A DNA stretch of 29,833 nucleotides from Planctomycetota bacterium. Lineage in GTDB: Bacteria > Planctomycetota > Phycisphaerae > WQYP01. The stretch is taken from the NCBI GenBank assembly GCA_021852245.1, contig JAJZNY010000135.1:1-29833 (forward strand), in the 5' to 3' direction. The notes under the pieces were generated by a model. That model worked only from the letters and a program-made list of their open reading frames with translations. It was not told where the DNA came from and searched no databases. Positions 8,752-16,218 of the stretch are shown piece after piece; within the stretch, counting starts at the first letter, position 1; the number at the start of each line of letters is the position of its first letter. The position numbers were made by a program, and so were the translations under genes.

Positions 8752-10644
8752 ATGTGCGGCATTGCCGGATTCGTCGGCTGGAGTCGGGGGGAACGTTCTC
8801 AAGCTGAACTGGGGCGATTGGATGCGCTGCTTGCTGACGCGGCACATAGGGCCGATGAATTACTTCGACATCGCGGACCGGACGGCAATGGACAATGGAA
8901 TGAGTCGAGCCCGGGTGCGCTGGCGGCCCGAGTATGTCTGGTGCATCGCCGGCTCAGCATTATCGACCCCGCCAGCGGGCAACAACCGATGGGCAATGAA
9001 GATGGCCGCGTGCAGGTGGTATTCAACGGTGAAATTTACAACCATCGTGAACTCCGCCGGGAATTGGAAAATCTTGGGCATGTGTTCAAATCGGATCATT
9101 GCGACACCGAAGTGCTGGTGCACGGCTGGGAGCAATGGAAGACGGAATTGCCGCCGAAGCTGCGCGGAATGTTTGCCTTTGCCATCTGGGATGGACATTC
9201 GAATGAATTGTTTCTGGCACGGGATTATTTTGGTCAGAAGCCGCTGTTTTATGCAGCGGACGAAAATCGGCTTGCCTTCGGGAGCACCATCCCGGCGGTT
9301 CGCTGCTGGCCGGGGGTGTCGGCGACGGTATCGCGGTCTTCATTGGCCCGATATCTGCATGCGGGATTTATATCGCCTCCGGAAACGATTTACCGGGAGA
9401 TTAAAAGTCTTGCACCGGGCAGCTACCTGCGTGTGACCGGGGAACGGTTATCGACAGGCAGTTTCTGGAATCCGCAACTCTCGGCGGCAGGGGAAAGCGG
9501 AGCGGCAGCCGCGATGGGCGATGCGGAGATTGCAACGCTGCGGCAACTGATTATGAATGCGGTGGAGTCACAGCTCCATGCCGATGTCCCGATGATCGGG
9601 TTTCTGTCGGGGGGCATTGATTCCGCCATAATCTGCGGGGCGGCAAAAAAACTTCTGGGTGATTCATGTCCGCTGCAGGTGATTACGGTCGGCTTTGAAG
9701 ATACGGCCTTCGACGAGATGGCGCTTGCGGCAGAAACCGCCAGGCTGCTTGGATTTCGGCATCATCCATGTCGAATCGATATGGAATCATCGGCCATGGC
9801 CACGCTGGAATGGCTGACTGCGTTTACGCTGGGACAACCATTTGCCGATTCCTCCATCCTGCCGACGTATTGGGTGGCCAATAGTGCAAGGCAACTGGCC
9901 CCCTGCGCTCTGTCGGGCGACGGCGGAGATGAACTTTTCGGCGGATATGATCGATATCGCGCCATGCGTATGCTCAATGGTGGCTTGCGAATCCCCGCAT
10001 GGCCGTATAAATCTGAGCGCCTGAGGCGCTTGGCAGCCGCCGGCCGCGAAAAAAGTTGGCAGGCGAAATATGCATCGATCATGGCACTTTTCAGCTTCGA
10101 ATCACTTGGGGCGTTGGGCGCAGTGGCCGACCTCCCTCGTCATGATGCGCCGCGGGATTTTGACATCATCCGCGAGTGTATGCTGCGTGATCAAAGTAAC
10201 TACCTGCCGGGAGATGTGCTTTGGAAAGTGGATGGTGCGTCGATGGCGTGCGGATTGGAAGTGCGCAGTCCGCTGCTGGATCATGAGTTGGCGAACTGGG
10301 CGAATCGGTTCCATGGGAATGTCATGATGAATTGGCGGCGCGGCAAACTTCCGCTCCGGCGGGCGATGGGCGATATGCTGCCAAAAAGCGTGCAGCAGGG
10401 GCGCAAGCATGGATTCGGCGTCCCGGTCGGGCGCTGGTTCCGGACATCGCTGCGGCATGCGGCGGCAGAGTATTTTCTTGCTGGTGATTCCTTCGCCGCG
10501 GAATTGGGTCTGCGGATGCTGGCGGAGCGGATATGGGAAGAACACCAGACGGGCAGGCGGGATCATACCCATCGGCTGTTTGCTTTGCTGATGCTGGAAA
10601 TCTGGCGGCGGCAAAACCCGGATATCGCCTGTGATTGTTCATAA
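8752..10644 (+). CDS. asnB: Asparagine synthetase B (glutamine-hydrolysing)
   Basis: Converts aspartate to asparagine with ATP and glutamine. The N-terminal class II glutaminase domain begins with the nucleophile Cys2 (MCGIAGF) and includes RHRGPDG, VHRRLSI, FNGEIYN and DTEVLVHGWE. The C-terminal synthetase domain has the PP-loop SGGIDS (286-291) and SGDGGDELFGGYDRY (388-402). At 630 aa it is the long form typical of planctomycetes and of AsnB enzymes linked to polysaccharide or peptide modification, so a dedicated rather than general asparagine role cannot be excluded. It starts 3 bases after the rnd stop and ends the plus-strand run that begins with nadK. The start is fixed by the required Cys2. 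Confidence 0.94.
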   Translation: MCGIAGFVGWSRGERSQAELGRLDALLADAAHRADELLRHRGPDGNGQWNESSPGALAARVCLVHRRLSIIDPASGQQPMGNEDGRVQVVFNGEIYNHRELRRELENLGHVFKSDHCDTEVLVHGWEQWKTELPPKLRGMFAFAIWDGHSNELFLARDYFGQKPLFYAADENRLAFGSTIPAVRCWPGVSATVSRSSLARYLHAGFISPPETIYREIKSLAPGSYLRVTGERLSTGSFWNPQLSAAGESGAAAAMGDAEIATLRQLIMNAVESQLHADVPMIGFLSGGIDSAIICGAAKKLLGDSCPLQVITVGFEDTAFDEMALAAETARLLGFRHHPCRIDMESSAMATLEWLTAFTLGQPFADSSILPTYWVANSARQLAPCALSGDGGDELFGGYDRYRAMRMLNGGLRIPAWPYKSERLRRLAAAGREKSWQAKYASIMALFSFESLGALGAVADLPRHDAPRDFDIIRECMLRDQSNYLPGDVLWKVDGASMACGLEVRSPLLDHELANWANRFHGNVMMNWRRGKLPLRRAMGDMLPKSVQQGRKHGFGVPVGRWFRTSLRHAAAEYFLAGDSFAAELGLRMLAERIWEEHQTGRRDHTHRLFALLMLEIWRRQNPDIACDCS

Positions 10645-11014
10645 CTCCATGCTGGGGAGTGCTGCGATAGGTGCTGTGAGGATACTTTCGCCAAACGAAC
10701 TGAACGCAGAAATTTTTCCGGGCACCATCGAGGAGCGCGATTGGAAATAGACCAGCGACAGGCATGAAGGCATACTCTCACCGCGGTGAAAAACATATTA
10801 ATCGCAAAGAAAGAAACCGATCCAACCGCAGGGGACGCAGGGGAACGCCGAGGACGCCCAGCGACGCCGCGGAGCAGATGAGTCACGGCCATCGCACGAA
10901 CCGGTGGATTTATTCCACCGGCCCCCGCGGCCCTTTCGGTATTCCGCCTGCCGTTTGCTCCCAACTACTACGCGTGTTACACTTTCGGCAAGAATTCCAT
11001 TTTGAGGCCATGTT
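10645..11014 (+). other. Intergenic stretch between asnB and Rhs cassette 1
   Basis: No convincing gene. It contains one rearranged copy of the interspersed repeat (10813-10921) and, at its right end, the first copy of the cassette leader (from 10994). No clear rho-independent terminator was seen after asnB. Confidence 0.6.
10813..10921 (+). repeat. Interspersed repeat, copy 1 (rearranged order)
   Basis: Contains the block GAAACCGATCCAACCGCAGG followed by GGGACGCAGGGGAACG, then GAGTCACGGCCATCGC, and finally the palindrome CCGGTGGA-TTTAT-TCCACCGG at 10901-10921. The same blocks occur in copies at 16295-16426 and 29384-29515, but there the palindrome block comes first on the matching strand. 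This copy may therefore span the junction of two tandem units, or it may be rearranged. Confidence 0.75.
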
Positions 11015-11054
11015 ATGGTCGCTATTGCTGAAACATTAACCGCTGAACGCAAGG
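10994..11054 (+). repeat. Cassette leader repeat, copy A (GAGG + ATG)
   Basis: The 29 bases from 10994 match 16190-16218 at 27 positions; 11012-11054 matches 13868-13910 at about 36 of 43. The unit carries GAGG 7 bases before the ATG at 11015 and encodes a short MVAIAET-type N-terminus. It supplies the start of Rhs cassette 1. Confidence 0.8.
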
Positions 11055-12016
11055 GCAAAAAACTGTGCGCCCGTTGTGAACTTTATCTTGAAAACTGCGG
11101 CTACCGGTATGACGCCGAAACGGAAAATTATTATGTCCGGAATCGGTATTATTCGCCGAGCCTTGGCCGCTGGCTCACCCGCGACCCGATCGGGTATGGA
11201 GGGGGTGTGAATTTGTATGAATACGTCAGCTCAATGTCGGAGGTGGCCGTTGCCCCAATTGGAGCCGCCCAATTCCGTGTTGCCAATACGCCCCGCGATG
11301 GAGACAACCCCCTGCACTGGCCGCACGCCGTCCGGCAGGCGTACAGATTCGCGAAGGGCATGAAAGGATGCGAACTCAGCGATGACTGCCCGGTACTGCA
11401 GGCGAAGTGGTTAATGTGGATGACGCGGGCGATGTGGCTGATTATCGGAAACTTCCGGGAGTCAGCCCTGGGGCTAGCGCCCACCCACACCAAGGCGATC
11501 GCGGAAACGTACGTGGTGATCAAACGCTGTGAAGCGCTGATCGAGGAAAAGGGATGCACCAAGCCACCGCGTCCCATGCGGCCGAAATGCGTGCCAATCT
11601 CGGCAACGCGACCAAAGGGATCACCCATGCCGAACCCGGCCCAAGCATTGCCATTTCTGCCGCTACTAAGGGCGATCCTCAAGGCAATTCGCTCGCGCCT
11701 CAACCCAAGCCCCGAGGCGCCGGTGCCCGAGGCACCGGTGCCTGAGCTACCACCCGAGGTACCATCTTTGCCGCCGTACGCTCCTATTCCGATGCCCGCG
11801 GGTGGGGGATGCTTCGTGGCTGGGACGCTCATCCATAAGCCGGCGGGTCCGCGGCCTATCGAGTCGCTTAGCCTCGGTGACGAGGTGTTGTCATACAACA
11901 CCGCCTCTGCGGGTGTTGTGCGTGCGAGGGTTATTTCTGTGATACGGGCACGGCATAACGACATCGTCGAGTTGCCGGGGGAGGGAATTCGATGCAGCGG
12001 CAACCACCGATTCTGA
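11015..12016 (+). CDS. Rhs core C-terminal fragment with linker and N-terminal half of a Hint domain (ends at in-frame TGA)
   Basis: 333 aa. Residues 1-27 come from the repeated leader. Residues 28-72 are the conserved end of the Rhs core (CGYRYDAETENYYVRNRYYS, then LGRWLTRDPIGY). Residues about 83-185 are an uncharacterised Cys-containing segment, and about 186-262 are proline-rich, with EAPVPEAPVPE repeats. From Cys266 a Hint (hedgehog/intein) domain begins: CFVAGTLI, PIESLSLGDEVLSYN, and the B-block GIRCSGNHRF. It stops at TGA 12014-12016, exactly where homologues usually have Trp (NHxFW). The same frame continues without other stops to 12775 and encodes the rest of the Hint fold. The N-terminal Rhs shell, where most of the protein should be, is absent. 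This is either an inactivated cassette or the first half of a split protein. Confidence 0.8.
   Translation: MVAIAETLTAERKGKKLCARCELYLENCGYRYDAETENYYVRNRYYSPSLGRWLTRDPIGYGGGVNLYEYVSSMSEVAVAPIGAAQFRVANTPRDGDNPLHWPHAVRQAYRFAKGMKGCELSDDCPVLQAKWLMWMTRAMWLIIGNFRESALGLAPTHTKAIAETYVVIKRCEALIEEKGCTKPPRPMRPKCVPISATRPKGSPMPNPAQALPFLPLLRAILKAIRSRLNPSPEAPVPEAPVPELPPEVPSLPPYAPIPMPAGGGCFVAGTLIHKPAGPRPIESLSLGDEVLSYNTASAGVVRARVISVIRARHNDIVELPGEGIRCSGNHRF
11096..11198 (+). repeat. Duplicated Rhs core-end DNA, copy 1
   Basis: The 103 bases coding for the CGYRYDAET to DPIGY segment match 14300-14402 at close to nine in ten positions, with most differences at third codon positions. This is the expected shared tract between Rhs cassettes that lets tips recombine. 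Confidence 0.85.
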
Positions 12017-12076
12017 TCACCACTCGACGAGCGGTGGCAAGAGGCCGCCTCACTACGGGGCCGAGCGGAGTTGGCC

Positions 12077-12775
12077 ATGCTTGATGGCGGCTCAGTGAAG
12101 CTGGTAAAGACGGCCGGATTTCAAATCCTGGCGTCGGCCCCCGTTAATCTCTTTAACCTCACGGTCGAAGGGCTCCATAACTATTTTGTCGGCAACTCCG
12201 GCGCACTCGCTCACAACGCGAAAATGCCTTACCCCTATTTTTCGGGCGAAGGCGATTCGATAACCCAGTGTATGGCGGCTGGCACCCCCGTGCACGTCCC
12301 CGATGGTGTGCGCCCAATCGAATTGATTGCACCGGGCGACGAGGTAATGGTGGGTAGCTCGGTCGGCGATGTCCCCGCCGCGGTATGCCTATGGTATTGC
12401 GCGGAGGTAGGCCATTTGATGAAAATTGCGGGCGCGGATTTTACCATTCATTGCAGCGCGAACGACCCATTCTGGATACCCGGCCGGGGCTGGGTTAGCG
12501 CGTCGCGGATTCGCCCGGGCGACAGGGTTGCCGCCCGCGGTTCCCGATCATTCTTGGTGAGCTTGGTACAGCGAGTAGACGGTTCGGCCCACGTCTACGG
12601 TATTGCCACTGAGACCGGTGCGAATTTTTACGCGGGCGCCGAGGGAGTGGATGTCGCGCAATGGGCGGAGCAGTTGGAGCACTACGAACGCATCAGCAAC
12701 CCCGGCAATGCAGAGCGGCCTGCCCTCGTGAAAGGTGCGGCCTTCCCGGCCGCTGGCCGGTTGGAGCGAGCCTAA
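12077..12775 (+). CDS. C-terminal half of Hint 1 plus a second, degenerate Hint domain
   Basis: In frame with the preceding CDS beyond its TGA. The ATG at 12077 has GGAG (12067-12070) exactly 6 bases upstream, so it could be translated separately (232 aa). It begins with the remaining Hint 1 strands and ends Hint 1 with FNLTVEGLHNYFVGNSGALA followed by HNA, the classical C-terminal His-Asn and junction residue. A second Hint then starts: CMAAGTPVHVPDGVRPIELI, APGDEVMVG, B-block IHCSANDPFWIPGRGW, and VYGIATETGANFYAGAEG. Its B-block has Asp where His is expected and the terminal HN is missing (VDVAQ), so it is probably not autocatalytic. Only about 37 residues follow it, too few for a typical toxin domain. 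The gene overlaps the next one in TAATG. Confidence 0.7.
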   Translation: MLDGGSVKLVKTAGFQILASAPVNLFNLTVEGLHNYFVGNSGALAHNAKMPYPYFSGEGDSITQCMAAGTPVHVPDGVRPIELIAPGDEVMVGSSVGDVPAAVCLWYCAEVGHLMKIAGADFTIHCSANDPFWIPGRGWVSASRIRPGDRVAARGSRSFLVSLVQRVDGSAHVYGIATETGANFYAGAEGVDVAQWAEQLEHYERISNPGNAERPALVKGAAFPAAGRLERA

Positions 12776-13443
12776 TGGACCTTGCCCAGATATCCTTCAT
12801 GGAATGGCTCCATGCCGTTTTCCGGCGAGGGGAACCGTCGGACGCGTCAACATGGGCCGACGATCTTCTGTACCGCTTAGCGGCATACGGTGACAGGGCA
12901 TACGCTGACGCAGGTTCGGTTGCCTCCCTCATACTCTGGTACACCACGATCGTGTTTCGTGATCCGCTTTTTGTTCTTCGGGGTTTCAACGAGACGGAGC
13001 GTCGCGATGGGATACGAGAAATATCGGATAGCTTCCTATGGCAGCTGTTATGGGACGGTGGCGCCCCGCGACCGGTAACCATCCAGTGCGTAAACTCCAT
13101 GTACAACCTGTTCGATCGCTATTTCCGTAAGCAAGGCCATGACCATCCGTCTCTGCCCTATTGGTGGACGAGTCTGCTCGCTCCGCTCGCGGTGTCCTCC
13201 GAAAGTTGGGACATGCGCGAGGTGGAGGGCGTCGCGTTTCCGGTAATGCGCCGAATCCTCCGTCGAGTTGATACTCCACAATGCCGAATTAGCGTACTTT
13301 CCGGCCTGAACGAGTGCGTCGCAAGGGGGAGCCCGGCGGCAGCAGGCATCATCGACGAATTCCTGCAATGCTTCCCCAACGTAAGTAAGGAAATTCATGA
13401 CTATGCGGCCTTGTGCAGAAACGGGAGGGTATGGCTGCCGTGA
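12775..13443 (+). CDS. Candidate immunity protein of Rhs cassette 1 (unknown family)
   Basis: 222 aa, soluble, with no signal peptide or membrane segment. The ATG overlaps the TAA of the Hint protein (TAATG), an arrangement typical of toxin-immunity pairs. The sequence looks mostly helical. A C-terminal section around 165-215 (CRISVLSGLNEC, IIDEFLQCFP, DYAALCRNGRVW) resembles the helix pairs of HEAT-like proteins that are often encoded after polymorphic toxins, but I cannot name a family. The immunity role rests on position, size and overlap, not on a recognised domain. An alternative is a chaperone or accessory gene of the cassette. Confidence 0.6.
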   Translation: MDLAQISFMEWLHAVFRRGEPSDASTWADDLLYRLAAYGDRAYADAGSVASLILWYTTIVFRDPLFVLRGFNETERRDGIREISDSFLWQLLWDGGAPRPVTIQCVNSMYNLFDRYFRKQGHDHPSLPYWWTSLLAPLAVSSESWDMREVEGVAFPVMRRILRRVDTPQCRISVLSGLNECVARGSPAAAGIIDEFLQCFPNVSKEIHDYAALCRNGRVWLP

Positions 13444-13870
13444 TCAAAAGCGGTACTGGCCGAATGATCTTTGGCATCCATCGAAAATAGCCGGGGACAG
13501 CCAACTGTTTTATGTTGCGATGTTGCGGGATTGCCGACTGGAACGGGAGGCGGGCGGGTGTGGCTTTGGGTTGAAAGGTTCTGGATCGGCATAATCAGGC
13601 AACATGAAATATTCCTCTGATAGCTAAAAAACAGCGGCGGGGGTTTTCAGCTTATCCCGCCGCCCGTAGCCCGCGGCGCGGTACTATGGTATGGAATCGA
13701 CCGCTCAGGGCGACGGTTCGGCAAGCACGTGGAGGGCGTCAACCGCCGCACCGACGCAGCAATTACTCGCCGCTTCATGATTTGCGGCATCGCATCGTGG
13801 AATCTGCATTTGCAGAGCCTTGATGCGATGGTTATATTCCATTAAATCAACTGTGTATTGGGGCAGGGTT
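13444..13870. other. Intergenic stretch between cassettes with nested hairpins
   Basis: No gene recognised. It contains a GC-rich 8-bp hairpin GCGGCGGG/CCCGCCGC (13634-13641 with 13656-13663) without a T-tract on plus. There is also a nested structure: CATCGCATC (13788-13796) pairs with GATGCGATG (13822-13830), enclosing the palindrome CTGCA-TT-TGCAG (13804-13815). The nested structure lies directly before the second leader copy. Confidence 0.6.
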
Positions 13871-13910
13871 ATGGTCGCATTTGCTGAAAGATCAGCCGCT
13901 GAAGACAAGG
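13868..13910 (+). repeat. Cassette leader repeat, copy B
   Basis: Matches 11012-11054 at about 36 of 43 positions and shares GTTATG and TGAAAGATCA with copy C at 16208-16232. It provides the ATG at 13871, with a G-rich stretch (GGGGCAGGG) just upstream as the ribosome-binding region, and encodes MVAFAERSAAEDK. Confidence 0.75.
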
Positions 13911-15217
13911 TGGAGGGCCATCTCGCCCGCGCTGGCGGCAACAATATCCCCAACGGAACCACGGACTGTTGCTGGTTCGGCTGGCAGACGATGGAAGAAA
14001 GAAACTCCAGCAACACCGCAACCTGCCAATATGTTTGGGGCACCTATGTGGACGAATGCATTCAAATCAACTTGCTCCAACCGGCCGGGCCGCAGCAGCT
14101 GGCAATAGGCGTTTACTATCCGCTGCAGGATACGCTCCACCGTGCGGTGGCGCTGACGAATTCCGGCGGCGAAATTCAGGAAGCGTACGATACCGACGCC
14201 TACGGCAACACCATCATCTTCACCGGCCCCGGCGCGGACAATACGTGGTTCACGGACGATGATACGCAATCAAGTTACGGCGCAAACGACATTATTTATT
14301 GCGGCTACCGGTATGATGCCGAAACGGAAAATTATTATGTGCGGAATCGATACTATTCGCCGACGCTCGGCCGGTGGCTGACTCGCGATCCGATCGGTTA
14401 TGCCGGCGGAATCAAGCTTTACGGCTACGTGAATTCCTCGCCAGTGGGGGCGGCGGACCCCATGGGCGACAAGCTGATAATCGTGGCCTTCGAGGGCCTA
14501 TTTGGCTACGGTCAGGCTAAGACCGAGGGCGGCAAATTCTACGGCGGCAACCACCCGGGGAGCAGCCCACAGCAGGTATTAAACGGTAGATCGGGGCCCT
14601 ACCTCAACGAGTTCCTGATAAAAACCAAGGCTTGGACGCGAGGGGATACAATTGTTAAATACTATCCGGAATATTCCATCGGCCGCGCCGTGAGCCAGGT
14701 CACACCGATGCTCACCAAGCCCATCGGCGGCTCCGGCCCTGACAAGTGCAAATACAACACGATTTTGGTGGTCGGATTCAGTAATGGGGGCTCGGCAGCG
14801 CTTCGCTTCGCTGGGCGCCTCGCGCAGAAAGGGATCAAGGTGAACGCCGGTTTCACCGTCGACCCCATCGCCCAGGGCCTCCAATGGCTCGGGCATGTAT
14901 TTAGCGGCGAGGGCCATTTCTTCTTCAAGCCGCGTACCACCGCCAAGTGGATCAACTTTTACCAGCACGGCGACAACGATTATTTCGGCGTGCTGCAGGG
15001 CAACCCAGTGAGGGGCGCGGAGAATACACAGTTGTTCGCGAAGGATTTCGCTCCGCTCTCCCAAACGTTAGTATTTCCAAATGGCGTGCACCACAGTGCA
15101 GAATGGTTCTACACGGGGGCACACATGCGTGGATGGATACTCCGTCTTTCTGTGGTCAGGGATTCCTTCGAAGGCCTCATGAACAGCATTCCGACAACAC
15201 GGAGTAACTTCAAATGA
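13871..15217 (+). CDS. Truncated Rhs protein with C-terminal alpha/beta-hydrolase (lipase-like) effector domain
   Basis: 448 aa from the leader ATG at 13871; the frame is open 17 codons further upstream, but the leader repeat argues for 13871. After the leader peptide comes a YD-repeat/Rhs core segment (MEERNSSNTATCQYVWGTYVDE, EAYDTDAYGN), then the core end (CGYRYDAET to DPIGYAGG, DPMG). The C-terminal ~250 residues form an effector domain with a nucleophile elbow GFSNGG (Ser304 in this numbering), a candidate acid in TVDP and a late His pair in NGVHHSAEW. These are hallmarks of a serine hydrolase, possibly a lipase or phospholipase acting on membranes. The Rhs N-terminus and any delivery domain are missing. 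Its end overlaps the lipoprotein gene (ATGA). The hydrolase fold is well supported; the toxin role and substrate are inferred. Confidence 0.75.
   Translation: MVAFAERSAAEDKVEGHLARAGGNNIPNGTTDCCWFGWQTMEERNSSNTATCQYVWGTYVDECIQINLLQPAGPQQLAIGVYYPLQDTLHRAVALTNSGGEIQEAYDTDAYGNTIIFTGPGADNTWFTDDDTQSSYGANDIIYCGYRYDAETENYYVRNRYYSPTLGRWLTRDPIGYAGGIKLYGYVNSSPVGAADPMGDKLIIVAFEGLFGYGQAKTEGGKFYGGNHPGSSPQQVLNGRSGPYLNEFLIKTKAWTRGDTIVKYYPEYSIGRAVSQVTPMLTKPIGGSGPDKCKYNTILVVGFSNGGSAALRFAGRLAQKGIKVNAGFTVDPIAQGLQWLGHVFSGEGHFFFKPRTTAKWINFYQHGDNDYFGVLQGNPVRGAENTQLFAKDFAPLSQTLVFPNGVHHSAEWFYTGAHMRGWILRLSVVRDSFEGLMNSIPTTRSNFK
14300..14402 (+). repeat. Duplicated Rhs core-end DNA, copy 2
   Basis: Partner of 11096-11198, at close to nine in ten bases identical, encoding the same CGYRYDAET to DPIGY motif. 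Confidence 0.85.
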
Positions 15218-16068
15218 CCAACAGCAAAGGTTTGATGCGAGCGCCTGAGCCAGCACTTCCGCGCCACCGCGCGTTGGCCCTGCTATTGACCGGGTTGATT
15301 GTCGCATACACCGGGCTTGCCGGCTGCGGCTACTACGAGGACGCGAATGTCAACGATGTGGCTCCGTTCCTTGCCGCCAGGCCTGGCGCCACCCCGCTGG
15401 ACAAGCAGGTGCCCCTGGCGTTCCCCAAGAATGGCTTTCTGATGGCTGACGGGTGCAAGGGGCCGAAACATTACTGGGTGCATTGGGTACAGAGGAGCAC
15501 TATCCCCGGTTTTTGGGTGACCCGCACCACGATCACGCCGCACCGGGAGTACAACAAACTGGTCATGGGTGTTTTCGGCGGGCTGCTCGTTTGGAACAGG
15601 CCGAGGTACTACCGGACGGCCTACCTCTCATTTGCCCTCGCGGGCGGCGACCTCGACCGCTACAAAAAGGACAAGCCCGGAGCCACCGGCGTGCAACAGC
15701 CGCGTTATTACGTGATATGCCTGCATCCACTCGTCGTGGCGTTCGTTCCCGATGGCCCACCGCTCGTACTGCCAAAAACCGGGGGAGGGGTCTCCTCCGA
15801 CTACAACAATTTTTGGTGGTTCTACGAGATTGAGACCGGTAACCGCGAACCGGCCTTGAGCGGGCTGACCGAGGCGCAGGCCCGCAAGCTGACTTGCCGA
15901 AGGATTGCTGTGCTGGTCGTCCCCCATGGTTGGAGCGGCCGCAATAATGGCTGGCGCGAACTCTGGCGTGCGGTCGACGCCCGGCGCGTCTTCATCACAT
16001 TCCGCAAGCCCAAGACCGTCTACTCGATCATCGTGAGCCAACCATGGAAGCGACTGACAGACAGGTGA
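15214..16068 (+). CDS. Lipoprotein, candidate immunity protein to the Rhs hydrolase
   Basis: 284 aa. A hydrophobic segment (about 20-34) is followed by the lipobox LAGC with lipidated Cys38, so the protein should be anchored in a membrane facing the periplasm. The start codon overlaps the stop of the hydrolase gene (ATGA), implying coupled translation. The mature part is rich in Trp, Tyr and Arg (KHYWVHWVQR, FWWFYEIETGNREP) and matches no family I know. Immunity proteins of phospholipase-type effectors (Tle/Tli pairs of type VI secretion) are often periplasmic lipoproteins. The location and overlap therefore fit an immunity role, but that is inference. An early Met at 8 could also be the start. 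Confidence 0.65.
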   Translation: MTNSKGLMRAPEPALPRHRALALLLTGLIVAYTGLAGCGYYEDANVNDVAPFLAARPGATPLDKQVPLAFPKNGFLMADGCKGPKHYWVHWVQRSTIPGFWVTRTTITPHREYNKLVMGVFGGLLVWNRPRYYRTAYLSFALAGGDLDRYKKDKPGATGVQQPRYYVICLHPLVVAFVPDGPPLVLPKTGGGVSSDYNNFWWFYEIETGNREPALSGLTEAQARKLTCRRIAVLVVPHGWSGRNNGWRELWRAVDARRVFITFRKPKTVYSIIVSQPWKRLTDR

Positions 16069-16189
16069 GGGAGCTGCCGGGGCAGCCAGCTATAGAAAAA
16101 GGGCGCGGGCTACCGCTGGATGCTGTGGATGGATGCGATCATGTGGCAGCTTCCGCGCAGCGCCCCGGCGCGTTAAGATTCGGACAGTG

Positions 16190-16218
16190 ATTCCATTTTG
16201 AGGCCGTGTTATGATCGC
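16190..16218 (+). repeat. Cassette leader repeat, copy C (orphan)
   Basis: 27 of 29 bases match 10994-11022, including GAGG 7 bases before ATG (16211). The frame starts MIAANERSTRDR and stops at TGA 16292-16294, where the interspersed repeat begins, so no cassette is attached here. Confidence 0.8.

Noticed and set aside
10813..10921. CRISPR-like array from recurring palindromic repeats
   Set aside because: Copies are few, far apart, in both orientations and without regular spacers; no cas genes.
12014..12040. Selenocysteine insertion at the in-frame TGA (a small hairpin CTC-GAC-GAG with outer CCA/TGG follows it)
   Set aside because: The lost residue in the Hint B-block is normally Trp, not Cys. 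The hairpin is weak and bulged, and no selenocysteine genes are visible.
11015..12775. Alternative genetic code with TGA read as Trp
   Set aside because: Several intact genes here (nadK, the PQQ-like protein, the 579-aa membrane protein) end with TGA, and Trp is otherwise encoded by TGG.
13634..13663. Hairpin GCGGCGGG/CCCGCCGC as a terminator for cassette 1
   Set aside because: The loop is 14 bases and no T-tract follows on the plus strand, so it is not a convincing rho-independent terminator.
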